The notes below the pieces were generated by a model. The model saw only the letters and a list, made by a program, of their open reading frames with translations. It was not told the DNA's origin and searched no databases. Positions 10,885-23,292 of a DNA stretch of 64,000 nucleotides are shown here, one piece after another (position 1 is the first letter of the stretch; each line of letters starts with the position of its first letter). Position numbers and translations under genes: made by a program. The DNA is from Actinostola sp. cb2023 (Eukaryota > Cnidaria > Anthozoa > Actiniaria > Actinostolidae), in NCBI GenBank assembly GCA_033675265.1, contig JAUJYZ010000015.1, forward strand, positions 877,501-941,500. The letters are read 5' to 3'.

Positions 10885-11445
10885 TAAAATGCTACTTGGA
10901 CGAAAATCGATCGAAGTTTAATTTAGCTGAAACTTCGTTGAAATAATCTCAAAGAGCCATACAATTACTGGTTAATGTGTTTTCTCAAAATTCCTATGGG
11001 AAGTATTACATTTTTATGAATTTTTATGTGAGGTCATCTACTCAACCCTAACAATCAACACAGCTTCGCTCCATACATTTCTTTGTGTTTAGTTTCTTGA
11101 ATTATTTTATTTCTATGAAGCTAAAAGTTTGGGTGAAGGAGTTTTCTTACATTATTTGTGCTTAGGATTGATTGTCTGACCAGTTGTCTTCAATGCAGAG
11201 CTGTTATCTGAACAAAACATTGAGATATTTTGACTTACAAAATACAAAGAAATGTATGGAGCTGATGTTGGGTTGAGTAGATGACGTCACTGACACCTCT
11301 AAAGATTCATAAAAATATAGTACTTCCCTCTGGAATATCGATAAAAGATTTTAACTAGTTATTATGAGACCCTTGACGAATTATTCAATGAAGTTTCAGC
11401 TGAATTAAATTTCGATCGATTTTCGTCCAAGTAGCACTTTAATAA
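10885..11445. mobile_element. long foldback MITE between two (taa)n tracts
   Basis: The ends match as inverted repeats (tgctacttggacgaaaatcg and its reverse complement), continuing through the aaacttcgttgaa and tacatttctttgt segments, so each arm is about 250 bp. No coding capacity. Confidence 0.8.
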
Positions 11446-11584
11446 TAATAATGAATAATAATAATAAATACTACTAATAATCATGATAAATAATAATCAT
11501 AATAATAAATAATCATAATAAATAATAATTTAATAATAGTAATAATAATAATAATGACTTATTCAGCATTCTTCACCTGACATT

Positions 11585-12250
11585 ACTAAACCTGTACTGC
11601 GTGACGAACGTTTGTACTGCGTGACGAACATTTGTACTGCGTGACGAACATTTGTACTGCATGAGGAACGTTTGTACTGCGTGACGAACATTTGTACTGC
11701 GTGACGAACGTTTGTACTGCGTGACGAACATTTGTACTGCGTGAGGAACGTTTGTACTGCGTGACGAACATTTGTACTGCGTGACGAACATTTGTACTGC
11801 GTGACGAACATTTGTACTGCGTGAGGAACGTTTGTACTGCGTGAGGAACGTTTGTACTGCGTGACGAACATTTGTACTGCGTGAGGAACGTTTGTACTGC
11901 GTGACGAACATTTGTACTGCGTGAGGAACGTTTGTACTGCGTGAGGAACATTTGTACTGCGTGACGAACATTTGTACTGCGTGAGGAACGTTTGTACTGC
12001 GTGACGAACATTTGTACTGCGTGACGAACATTTGTACTGCGTGAGGAACGTTTGTACTGCGTGAGGAACGTTTGTACTGCGTGACGAACATTTGTACTGC
12101 GTGACGAACATTTGTACTGCGTGACGAACATTTGTACTGCGTAACGCACGTTTGTACTGCGTGACGAACATTTGTACTGCGTGAGGAACGTTTGTACTGC
12201 GTGACGCACGTTTGTACTGCGTGACGAACTTTTGTACTGCGTGACGAAAT
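11585..12250. repeat. 20-bp minisatellite, about 33 copies
   Basis: Units are gtgacgaacatttgtactg plus c, with the linked variant gtgaggaacg. The strict 20-bp period opens several overlapping false frames on the minus strand. Two unit types (gacgaaca and gaggaacg) alternate irregularly. Confidence 0.97.
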
Positions 12251-12435
12251 CCCTAAAACAGTTCATCTGCACTTGGCCTGCGAATACAGCCGCTTTTTAG
12301 CGGTCGCGCCACAGGGGTCTTCCGCAAGCGTCTGCGTTGTGAGTGCAGAAATCCTGTACTGTGACGTCATTTTTGACCCGATTCTGGTCAAAGAAGCTGA
12401 TTGGTCAGCTTGCTGGTAATCGCATTATTTGCATC

Positions 12436-12683
12436 AATAGTCCCTTTTCGCGTTCACAGATCCCGTTGTAAAACCGCTGTACTTATTGACATCAGACGCA
12501 TTTGTACAGGGTTAGCCTCGAGTCAGTGTAAATTATTCACAAATATCAACAAGAACACGAAAATATGTTGACATGAAACAATAGAAACATTTTTGAATTC
12601 TGAATCGAGGCTAAGCCTGTACAAATGCGTCTTTTGTCAAGGACAGCGGTCATCTCTAAACAACGCGAAACTGGAGTATTACA
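12436..12683 (-). mobile_element. MITE family copy 1 (homologue at 61869-62130)
   Basis: It contains inverted segments acgcatttgtacagg and cctgtacaaatgcgt about 130 bp apart, within a longer stretch nearly identical in reverse orientation to 61869-62130 (shared tagtcccttttcgcgttcac and aaccgctgtacttattgac). Two dispersed copies in one window support a mobile family. Confidence 0.8.
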
Positions 12684-13115
12684 CTCACCGAAACCAGAAC
12701 GACCAAAACAAAATATTACAATGTCGAGCCGCGGGCGATTGTATCGGACTTATCATATGCACAGATGAATAAAATAATGTTCTACAATAATTTTCGTTGC
12801 CAAATCAACAAACTCAGGCCGTTTGGAAGTAGTGTTCACAACATGAGCGGCTGTGTTATATCAGATTTACAACATGAGATGGCATGTCATGACCTCAAAA
12901 AAATCCGTTCCATCCGCCGGGTCCATCCGCCAGGTCCATCCGCGTTTTACAGCGGATTGATTGATTGATTGATTATTTTTATTGTTCAGAATATATGACA
13001 TGGCATTTTACACAAATATACAATAAATCGACAGAAGATAATATAACATTTTACAATTTTTACAATAATATACAATTATACATATCAACATTGTTCAATG
13101 CAATTATTATTATTA
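12684..13115. other. intergenic, no gene seen
   Basis: Non-repetitive AT-rich DNA with a short gattgattgatt run near 12957 and two ccatccgcc repeats near 12910. No splice-supported coding frame was found. Confidence 0.5.
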
Positions 13116-14270
13116 GTCGGGCTTCCTGTGGAAGGCCCGACTCTAAAAATGAGATTCGGTCGTCGTATTCTTTGGCTTCAAATCGCAAACTGGGTTCTAC
13201 AGCGCATGCGCCCTGTGCCAGCCGCTCAGATAATTACCAAAGGCTTTGATCAACACGAGACAAACAAATATTGCTCAAACTCAACTCAAATATCGCTCAA
13301 ATGACTTCACATGTTGAGTTAAATGATGAAATAATGCATGGGGATCATGCAAAGCAAAATGCGAGAAGTTAGAAGATAAATATGCTATCAATATCGCACA
13401 TGAGTATCGCACAACTGACACAAGATTGAAATCTAAACGAAGTCACAGGGCCATTTATACGACGGACCAAATAAGCCGCGGCTTACATAAGACGCGAACT
13501 AACCCATTTATACGAGCGAGTCTGTCCGTGGCTTACGCTAGATGCGGCTTATATAAGACGCGAACGACGTTTTTGTATTATTTATACGCGTGCTTCGCGT
13601 CTTATGTAAGCCGCGGCTTATTTGGTCTCGTATAAATGGCCCTAATGTCTTCTATACTTTGTACCGCTGTAATTGTGTGTTGTGGTATTCGTAAGCTTAT
13701 AACACTGATAGATCTTTATTTTGCTGAGTTTTGAAATTGTTGTAAGTAAATCACTGATTTGAATGCCCAGAATCGGCAGGAAATATTGTGCATGATCATG
13801 TTCGAGTCTAGTTCATAGAGATATGGATTTATCAATCCAGTACTAGTACTGCAAAGGGTTTAGAGATCTTTAGAACTTAGAACGAATCGAAGTGAGTTGA
13901 TACACGCAGCCGGTGAAGAGAACAGTTGTGAGGTTTTCAGCCGACCGATAACCGTCGAGGTAAACCCATATTTACACTTCATCCAAACATTGTTTAATCA
14001 CTCTGCGATGTCTAGTTTATGTATACGGTATTTGTATTTGTATGGATATATTTATGGTAACAAATAAACTATGTCATTGTCATTCATGATTCGCTGAGTT
14101 TGTGGAATCGCAGTAATGAAATTTCAAGGAAAGCATGTTCTATCGAGCTCGAGTCAAGCAACGACGAGCAACCAAACACTGTTTTAATCGCACTATAAGA
14201 TATCTATATTTAGTTCAAATAGGTTACATTTCATTTAGAAGCCCGACTTCACGCTAGAAGAGCGTCTAGT
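13116..14270 (+). mobile_element. non-autonomous Helitron/Helentron-like element
   Basis: The 5' end is gtcgggcttcc...ggaaggcccgac, a hairpin. The 3' end is gaagcccgacttc followed by the stem-loop acgctagaagagcgt and then ctagt|t. This matches Helentron-type (HINE) architecture: subterminal inverted repeats, a 3' stem-loop close to the end, and no target duplication. The same plan is seen at 26796, 27581 and 60093. No Rep/helicase coding sequence. A separate MITE is nested inside (13447-13643). Confidence 0.6.
13447..13643. mobile_element. nested MITE with near-perfect terminal inverted repeats
   Basis: The ends are agggccatttatacgac and its reverse complement (tcgtataaatggccct). The inner segment aagccgcggcttacataag is also inverted. 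It is inserted in the Helentron-like element at 13116-14270. Confidence 0.85.
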
Positions 14271-14595
14271 TATTATTATTCAACAGAATATAATATAACA
14301 GGTGTATTTAAATATTATTTTGTAAAAAACAAACAAACATGAAACGAAATAGGTATGCGCATTTGTAATATAATTAGATGATTTTTTTCCACGTGTTGAG
14401 CGAATTAGTTTTTTTTACACTTTTATTTTCAACAGCCTCAACAACAGCTAGTTCAGTTATTTTAAAGTAAGGATTCAAACGTATCAAAAATTAGTGCCTG
14501 CTCGTGAATACAAGAAAGAAAAATGTGGTATTTCGCCACTAATAATATATAATTTAAGCAATTTTTGCCGTGAGACTCCGAGTTCACCATACAAT

Positions 14596-14939
14596 CCCGG
14601 GGGGGGTACTCCCATATATATGGACTATACTATATGTGCCGCTCAACAGGGTATGGTTGTTGTCTCTCTGACTCTGGAACAGGGTATACAAATCACTGTT
14701 TCTGTCTGGAACAGGGGTATATTTTACGTTCAGTTTGGCTCTGGAAATAATACTCTGGAACAGAGTATATTTTTATTGCTTCTGGTCTAGAACAGGGTAC
14801 CTATTTTGGCCATTTTGTCTGGAACAGGGTCGCAAAATTATCTTTTTTTTGTCTGGAACAGGTCCAGGGTCTCAGAGACTGAGCGGCACACCCCCGTCCT
14901 AAATTTAAGGGAGTACCCCCCCCCCCCCCCCCCCCCGGG
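14596..14939. mobile_element. foldback element with 'ggggggtactccc' ends
   Basis: The left end is cccggggggggtactccc. The right end is gggagtac followed by a long C run and ggg. The interior carries repeated ctggaacagggtat motifs. It shares its terminal motif with 9402-9758. Confidence 0.8.
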
Positions 14940-15084
14940 CATACAATACATTACTTTTTGTTAGAACTACATTTTGGCTACATTTAGTTTTCCACCACCC
15001 TACAAACAGCCTCCAGAACTTTTGAACTAAAGGACATTCCCAAAACATATGCTCTAGCGTATGTTGTTTTTCTTTGCAAGAAAG

Positions 15085-16520
15085 GGCATCTTGTATAACA
15101 TGACCTCAACTGGATTGGACTGGACTGGACCCGAAAAACACGGACTGAGTCCACGTTTTCAGAAAAGTTGGACTCGGAAAACACGGACTCGGAAAACTCG
15201 GAAAACACGGACTCGGAAAACACGGACTCGGAAAACTCGGACTCGGAAAACTCGGACTCGGAAAACACGGACTCGGAAAACACGGACTCGGAAAACACGG
15301 ACTCGGAAAACACGGACTCGGAAAACACGGACTCGGAAAACATGGACTGAGTCCGCGTTTTCAGAAAACACGGACTGAGTCTTAGGAAGACACATGTATG
15401 GTTGGGTTACCTGTGACAGTAGAGTTTACGATACAGCTCCCAGTGTCATTTGTAAAAAAAATCCTTCTCAAAAAAATTACTACACTGAGTACAAGAACAG
15501 CAAGGTAAAAGCCAAAACAAAAGGCCATTCAACAAAAGTAAAAGCAAAAGACTCAGTGTAAATAGAGAGACGAAAAGGAACCTCTGCTCGCAGGGTAGTG
15601 CAGCACAGTGCATCCAAGAGCGATTGATACGTGAAACAGAACATCGCCGCTCATAGATCTTTAGTTAATATTGTTAATGTTAATTTTTTCGAGAAGGATT
15701 TTTTGACATCTTTCTTTGAAACGTGATTTGGTGCAGCATAGCGCATCCAAGAGCGATTGGATACGTGAGATTCGAATACGTATTGACACAGCCGGGAAAG
15801 CTCTTTTTCATTAAGTACCCATTGAGTTTATAGGGCCAGTAACGTTAATCCGGCCTGTTAGAATAGCGTGTAAGCACTGCAAATAAATGCAAAAGCAGCC
15901 ATGTTACAACAAACAGAACATCGCCGCTCATAGATATTAGTTAATGTTAATGTTAAGTTTGAAGTCTCCCATGCCTTTAAGATGTTTCCCAATCATTATT
16001 CACTGCCCTGAGAAAATAAATACAGCCTCTTGTAAAACTTCTGATACTGCAATATATAATGCTTTGGGGTGGAATACCAGGAATTATTCCATACCATAGA
16101 AAATAAGAGAAAAAACTGAGAATGCAGTGTATGATATATAGGAAGAATGAATTGAATACTGACGAATATACATTGATAGCTTTCCTGTATTCTGATTGGT
16201 ATAGACTAATTATTTCAATCAGGTACATTTTAGGCCCATTTACACTACAAACCTTTCTTGGGTCGGCTCGGGTCACAAGCACGGATAAAAATGGCCTTTT
16301 GGGCGACTACAGCGCAAATCAACATAGAATACTTACAAATAAAGTTTGCCGCCAAATGACACTGGGAGCTGTGTCGTAAACTCTACTGTCACAGGTAACC
16401 CAACCATACATGTGTCTTCCTAAGACTCAGTCCGTGTTTTCTGAAATAGCGGACTCAGTCCGTGTTTTTCGGGTCCAGTCCAGTCCAGTTGAGTCCATGT
16501 TATACAACATGCCGCAAGAA
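15085..16520. mobile_element. 1.4-kb inverted-repeat element with an array expanded in one arm
   Basis: The left arm (about 15085-15455) and right arm (about 16355-16520) are inverted copies: ttgtataacatg, ggactggacccgaaaaacac, ggtaacccaaccatacatg and tgacactgggagctg match in order. The interior has direct repeats (acagaacatcgccgctcata at about 15632 and 15918; catccaagagcgattg at about 15610 and 15745). No transposase frame. Confidence 0.8.
15165..15345. repeat. 15-bp minisatellite inside a terminal inverted repeat
   Basis: About 12 copies of ggaaaacacggactc lie in the left arm of the 15085-16520 element. The right arm has only one or two equivalents, so the array grew after the element inserted. 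Frames reading SENTD or TRKTR here are spurious. Confidence 0.93.
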
Positions 16521-18457
16521 AGACAGATGTTTGAGTCAGTTAAGCCAAAACGAAAAGCGCTAGCACTGCGGGTCCGTAGGACACACCACACACACCGGCA
16601 ACTCCGTGCCCCAGATGTATTCCCGGTAACGTTTTCCTTACATCTTTTCGCTTTTTCGAGTTCTGTCTGTCAACATGAAAGGTGCGTTTTGACACACAGT
16701 AAAACAATAAAACGGTCTCAGTTTTTGTTCTTACACGACACAGCTGTCCAACCAACTCAATCTGTTGTCTGTCATGTTGCCTTGAAAACCGACGATCGAG
16801 TCAATAACTTGGTTATCGATTTATAAATTGCACTGGCCATGATGCTTAGCGAGAGAGTCCAATTGTCATAACGCTGTCAGTTTCAGCCGGAAGATAAAAG
16901 AAAAGTTCTGTCATGTAAAAAGTTCAAAGACACGCCTTGCCTTTGTATTTATAGTATTCAGTACAGACTAATATTGTAAGTATTGTAATAATTAGTAGCA
17001 GAGCTGTTATTGCTTTGCAGTGTAATAGGTTAAACTAGCCTCGCGCTGTGTTTCCAATCAGATATTTGAATCTATTTTAGCAACAATTTGTCGGAAATGG
17101 CAGAACCGTTACAGCTGGCCTTCCTCTTGTGTACATTTTGACGAATAAAACAAATAGACAAGCTACTCGTCACTCTGTTTAGCACCACACAGAGCTACAT
17201 ATGCCTTGATACCTCACGGTCAGATCTACGAGGAGTAGCTCGGACCAGCATTTGCTTCTCTGTTGTAAGGTACGGCATTAACGATCAACGAGATGTGTAC
17301 TTTTATCCCTTTTTCTTTCGTTTGATTTTATAGTTACCTTATGTAAACTATGTTACTTCTCGGCACTTGTCTGAAAACTACGCCTTTAAATAGATTCTGC
17401 TGATGATCGGTACAATCCTTAAATCCGACCAAGATGGACTGTTGCGAGCTAACACATAGACTAATAAAGGTTTTAGCATTCTCACTTAGTATGCCGACCC
17501 AAGTTTTTTTACGAAAATATCATAAAAATAATGGTCACTAATGAACTGTCGTCAACTCGGCTGAACATATATATTGATTTAAAAGTCAAAGTTTTTTTCA
17601 CTAGGTTTTTCACTAGTTGTATATGATCTAATTGAAAGAATAGTAAACTGGATGAGTACAACTACGAGTAAGTTATAGTGCACGCAATCCCTGCTTTAGC
17701 AGCTGTCTTGCACGTCGTTTCGTGATGGTGAGTCAAAAACAAAGCACAATCAAACATTTGAATAGGAATGGTTGAAAGGGAATTCAACTCGCTCTTAGCA
17801 CGTAAATAAACATCTAATTCGGTTTAGAACGGACAGTTTTGATGCAGTGGAATAAGACGGCCCTAAAATGAAAGAGAGAGAGAGAGAAGGAAAGAAAGAA
17901 AGAAAGAAGGAATTAGTATTTCTTCTGTGAACTTGGAAGTTTTTTTAAAGAAAAATGAAAAGTTTCCTTCTATCAGCCCAATGAGATATTTAAGACTTTT
18001 ATCTAGATTCCAGATGTTTATAAATATAATTTTGTCATATAATATAATATACTATATTGTGTACATACTAGCTTTTACATAATCTCATTTACAACCTGAT
18101 ACCATGCGATTATAGATAGGAAATAAGCTATAGTTAATGAGAAGCTGTGTTTTAGAAAGCCTGTAAGGGTTTCCTTAAGCTCTCCACCCATGTATTATAT
18201 ACAGTTAATAAAAATTATTATAATTATTTAGTTGAAACAGTACGGGAAATAAACATTCATTCATTCAAGGTCACATGATTCCACGTTACAATAATGAGAG
18301 AGATCTGCAGGTGCTGAATGATCGGACTAGCTTGTTGCAAGATCACGCAAAGCGACGACGACGAGAGAGACTTATAATACTTTCATTTATTTGTCCTTTT
18401 CCATAGAAACGGTTTTGCGTTCAAGAAACATCTCACACTATTTGTTGTCGCCCGTAG
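16521..18457. other. intergenic, upstream of GPCR B
   Basis: No coding exon could be supported. A short ga/gaaa microsatellite is at 17873-17910. The base just before the GPCR B start codon ends a possible splice acceptor (gtcgcccgtag), so a 5' untranslated exon may lie in this interval. Poly-A and poly-T runs are scattered. Confidence 0.4.
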
Positions 18458-21400
18458 ATGATGCCAAACCAAACTATGCCTAAGACGAGCCATGTTGAAC
18501 TGATGAAAAACGGTACATCGTCGCCAGAAATCGATGAGGCAAATCCTACTATGCGCGCCATGTTTGGTGCAGTCGCTGGACTTTCAGTCATTGGTAACAC
18601 ACTCTTGTGTGTTGTGATATTAAGAAGACGTATCATGCTTAGAAAGACTTATAATATTCTCATCTTTAACCTGGCTATAGCCGACATGTTGACAGGTAAG
18701 GGCCTCTAATACTGCTAATAGAGTCGCTCAAAACACGCATCGCAACGAAACGCGTTTTCACAGTGAAATAACGCCTCTTGTGCTTACGTCAGCTAGGCCC
18801 GTTTTCACAGTGAAATAAGCATCTTGTGTTTGCGTCAGACCCGTTTTCACAGTAAAATAACGCCTCTTGTGCTTGCGTCAGGCCCGTTTTCACAGTGAAA
18901 TAAGCTTCTTGTGTTTGCGTCAGGCCCATTTTCACAGTAAAATAACTTACGCCTCTTGTGCTTGCGTCAGGCCCGTTTTCACAGTGAAATAAGCCTCTTG
19001 TGCTTGCGTTAGACCCCTTTTCACAGTGAAATAACGCCTCTTGTGCTTGCGTCAGGCCCGTTTTCACAGTGAAATAATGCCTCTTGTGCTTGCGTCATGC
19101 CCGTTTTCACAGTGAAATAACGCCTCTTGTGCTTGCGTCAGGCCCGTTTTCACAGTGAAATAACGCCTCTTGTGCTTGCGTCAGGCCCGTTTTCACAGTG
19201 AAATAATGCCTCTTGTGCTTGCGTCATGCCCGTTTTCACAGTGAAATAACGTCTCTTGTGCTTGCGTCAGGCCCGTTTTCACAGTAAAATAAGCCTCTTG
19301 TGCTTGGGTCAGGCCCGTTTTCACAGTGAAATAACGCCTCTTGTGCTTGCGTCATGCCCGTTTTCACAGTGAAATAATGCCTCTTGTGCTTGCGTCATGC
19401 CCGTTTTCACAGTAAAATAAGCCTCTTGTGCTTGGGTCAGGCCCGTTTTCACAGTGAAATAACGCCTCTTGCGCTTGCGTCAGGCCCGTTTTCACAGTAA
19501 AATAAGCCTCTTGTGCTTGGGTCAGGCCCGTTTTCACAGTAAAATAACGCCTCTTCTGCTTGCGTCAGGCCCGTTTTCACATTGAAATAAGCCTCATGTG
19601 CTTGCGTCAGGCCCGTTTTTCACAGTAAAATAACGCCTCTTGTGCTTGCGTCAGGCCCGTTTTCACAGTGAAATAACGCCTCTTCTGCTTGCGTCAGGCC
19701 CGTTTTCACAGTAAAATAACTTACGCCTCTTGTGCTTGCGTCAGGCCCGTTTTCACAGTGAAATAATGCCTCTTGTGCTTGCGTTATGCCCGTTTTCACA
19801 GTGAAATAACGCCTCTTGCGCTTGCGTCAGGCCCGTTTTCACAGTAAAATAAGCCTCTTCTGCTTGCGTCAGGCCCGTTTTCACAGTGAAATAACGCCTC
19901 TTCTGCTTGCGTCAGGCCCGTTTTCACAGTGAAATAACGCCTCTTGTGCTTGCGTCAGGCCCGTTTTCACAGTGAAATAACGCCTCTTGTGCTTGCGTCA
20001 GGCCCGTTTTCACAGTAAAATAACGCCTCTTGTGCTTGCGTCAGGCCCGTTTTCACAGTGAAATAATGCCTCTTGTGCTTGCGTCATGCCCGTTTTCACA
20101 GTGAAATAACGTCTCTTGTGCTTGCGTCAGGCCCGTTTTCACAGTAAAATAAGCCTCTTGTGCTTGGGTCAGGCCCGTTTTCACAGTGAAATAACGCCTC
20201 TTGTGCTTGCGTCATGCCCGTTTTCACAGTGAAATAATGCCTCTTGTGCTTGCGTCATGCCCGTTTTCACAGTAAAATAAGCCTCTTGTGCTTGGGTCAG
20301 GCCCGTTTTCACAGTGAAATAACGCCTCTTGCGCTTGCGTCAGGCCCGTTTTCACAGTAAAATAAGCCTCTTGTGCTTGGGTCAGGCCCGTTTTCACAGT
20401 AAAATAACGCCTCTTCTGCTTGCGTCAGGCCCGTTTTCACATTGAAATAAGCCTCATGTGCTTGCGTCAGGCCCGTTTTCACAGTAAAATAACGCCTCTT
20501 GTGCTTGCGTCAGGCCCGTTTTCACAGTGAAATAACGCCTCTTCTGCTTGCGTCAGGCCCCGTTTTCACAGTAAAATAACTTACGCCTCTTGTGCTTGCG
20601 TCAGGCCCGTTTTCACAGTGAAATAATGCCTCTTGTGCTTGCGTTATGCCCGTTTTCACAGTGAAATAACGCCTCTTGTGCTTGCGTCAGGCCCGTTTTC
20701 ACAGTAAAATAAGCCTCTTCTGCTTGCGTCAGGCCCGTTTTCACAGTGAAATAACGCCTCTTCTGCTTGCGTCAGGCCCGTTTTCACAGTGAAATAACGC
20801 CTCTTGTGCTTGCGTCAGGCCCGTTTTCACAGTGAAATAACGCCTCTTGTGCTTGCGTCAGGCCCGTTTTCACAGTAAAATAACGCCTCTTGTGCTTGCG
20901 CCAGGCCCGTTTTCACAGTGAAATAAGCCTCTTGTGCTTGCGTCAGGCCCGTTTTCACAGTAAAATAACGCCTCTTGTGCTTGCGTCAGGCCCGTTTTCA
21001 CAGTGAAATAACGCCTCTTGTGCTTGCGTCAGGCCCGTTTTCACAGTGAAATAAGCCTCTTCTGCTTGCGTCAGGCCCGTTTTCACAGTGAAATAACGCC
21101 TCTTGTGCTTGCGTCAGGCCCGTTTTCACAGTGAAATAATGCCTCTTGTGCTTGCGTCATGCCCGTTTTCACAGTGAAATAACGCCCCTTGTGCTTGCGT
21201 CAGGCCCGTTTTTACAGTGAAATAACGCCTCTTGTGCTTGCGTCATGCCCGTTTTCACAGTGAAATAACGCCTCTTCTGCTTGCGTCAGGCCCGTTTTCA
21301 CAGTGAAATAAGCCTCTTCTGCTTGCGTCATGCCCGTTTTCACAGTAAAATAACGCCTCTTGTGCTTGCGTCAGGCCCGTTTTCACAGTGAAATAATGCC

Positions 21401-23262
21401 TCTTGTGCTTGCGTCATGCCCGTTTTCACAGTGAAATAACGCCCCTTGTGCTTGCGTCAGGCCCGTTTTTACAGTGAAATAACGCCTCTTGTGCTTGCGT
21501 CATGCCCGTTTTCACAGTGAAATAACGCCTCTTCTGCTTGCGTCAGGCCCGTTTTCACAGTGAAATAAGCTTCTTGTTCTTGCGTCAGGCCTGTTTTCAC
21601 AGTGAAATAACGCCTCTTCTGCTTGCGTCAGGCCCGTTTTCACAGTGAAATAACGCCCCTTGTGCTTGCGTCAGGCCCGTTTTTACAGTGAAATAACGCC
21701 TCTTGTGCTTGCGTCATGCCCGTTTTCACAGTGAAATAACGCCTCTTGTGCTTGCGTCAGGCCATTTTCACAGTGAAATAAGCCTCTTGTGCTTGCGTCA
21801 GGCCCGTTTTCACAGTGAAATAACGCCTCTTGTGCTTGCGTCAGGCCCGTTTTCACAGTGAAATAACGCCTCTTCTGCTTGCGTCAGGCCCGTTTTCACA
21901 GTGAAATAACGCCTCTTGTGCTTGCGTCAGGCCCGTTTTCACAGTGAAATAACGCCTCTTGTGCTTGCGTCAGGCCCGTTTTCACAGTGAAATAACGCCT
22001 CTTGTGCTTGCGTCAGGCCCGTTTTCACAGTGAAATAACGCCTGTGCTTGCGTAACGCCTGTGCTTGCGTCGCCAGTGACACCAGTGAAACGGTGCATTA
22101 AGATCGCAAACATCTTTAGACATAAACATCAACATGTCTAACAAATGACAGCTAGGCACTCGATTATCGCATATTTCGAAACGAACCAGATAAAGAATCA
22201 TCGTGTCTATAAATGCCTGTCACAATAAATAGCTGCAAAACAGAACTGTGGCCAAATTTAACGCTCGTAAAGAGGAAGAAGATGAAGAAGAACATCAAAT
22301 TCAAACAGAAAATGTATCAAAATTAAAAAGAACCTGAGTGACGTCACTTTGTAACCCGTAGTAACGAACATATCACCATAGTTACAGTGATGCCATAGTT
22401 ACCTTTCTTGCTTCCAGGTATATTCCTGTTCATCACTCCTCGTTACGTCATCTCTCAAGACTCGTTTCCTCGTCTCTATGGAAACGGAGGTGACGTTTTT
22501 TGTCGCATTGTCTGGTCGACATATTTTGTGTTTTGCTTTGGTAAAGCGTCCAATGCTACAGTCATGTGCCTGGCAATCGATCGCTGGTATTCCATCATCA
22601 AACCAATCAAATACAAGATAGCTTTTGGTAGGCGCCGTCTCCTTGGTTACATTGCCCTTATTTGGGCAACCAGCGCGGTTACCGAATGCATTGGTTTATT
22701 TATTACCAAGCTTGAAAATGGCCGATGTACCTGGGACGAGCCTCCGTACAGTCAGAGCGCCGAACGAGTATTCATCCTTGTTCACGTGATGGTCACATTC
22801 TACATTCCAAGCATTGTCACGTGGGTTTCATTTGCCCATATTTGGACTAACCTATCACGTAACAAATTAAACAGACAAAACAATGACGTCAGAGCTAAGA
22901 AACGGCTAGTGCGCATGTGTGCGCTGGCCGCATTCTTTCTGACGCTTTGTTGGTTTCCCACCGAAACCTTCTTCGTTCTCAGAAAGTTCGAAGTCCTCGC
23001 GTTACCTGATGTTTGGTACTGGGTTTTTAACTTACTTGGTATGTTCAACTCGTGCATCAACCCATGGCTGTATTGCCTCAGCAACAAGCAGTATCGAAGA
23101 GAGTTTGTAAGCATTGTGCCGTTTGTACAGATAAGGGAAGTGAGACGGGTGTCATGGCAACCGTCAAACCATTCAAACCTTAAGACCAACGTTGGTGGAC
23201 TGGACACTAGTTTGGGATTACAAAACTTAGGAATGAGCGGCCAGAAAGATGTTGCGATATAG
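18458..23262 (+). CDS. class A (rhodopsin-like) GPCR B, peptide-receptor type, two exons
   Basis: Exon 1 is 18458-18695 (donor gtaagg) and exon 2 is 22418-23262 (acceptor cttccag). The phase-1 junction completes the Gly of MLTG-IFLF, giving 360 aa. N-terminal sequons are NQT (4-6) and NGT (18-20). TM1 is about 36-56 (IGNTLLCVVIL) and TM2 about 66-88. Cys108 pairs in principle with Cys183. DRW at 134-136 replaces DRY. CWFP is at 257-260 and NPWLY at 294-298. The intracellular tail is about 60 residues. It is the closest paralogue of GPCR A and sits on the opposite strand. Its 3.7-kb intron is almost entirely a 43-bp minisatellite. The ligand is unknown; peptide-receptor-like is a family-level guess. 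Confidence 0.88.
18750..22072. repeat. 43-bp minisatellite array filling the GPCR B intron, about 76 copies
   Basis: Units of about 43 bp (cgcctcttgtgcttgcgtca followed by ggcccgttttcacagtgaa and ataa) occupy about 89% of the 3722-bp intron. Each unit contains the 13-bp palindrome TTTCACAGTGAAA (or TTTCACAGTAAAA). A 20-unit block of 860 bp is duplicated in tandem (about 19158-20017 and 20018-20877; the rare variants gtctcttgtg and attgaaataa recur exactly 860 bp apart). A shorter block of about 258 bp is duplicated near 21100-21520. Confidence 0.97.
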
Positions 23263-23292
23263 CAATGGAGAGAGCAGCATTGAACGATAGCA

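Noticed and set aside
11563..12272. Overlapping 170-230 codon minus-strand frames
   Set aside because: Artefact of the 20-bp minisatellite; the same 20-residue pattern appears in three frames.
15061..15395. Ser/Glu/Asn/Thr/Asp-rich and Arg/Lys/Thr-rich frames
   Set aside because: Products of the 15-bp repeat in the inverted-repeat element arm.
18750..22072. CRISPR-like array of repeats
   Set aside because: Units are directly contiguous and spacers are not unique; this is a eukaryotic intron minisatellite.
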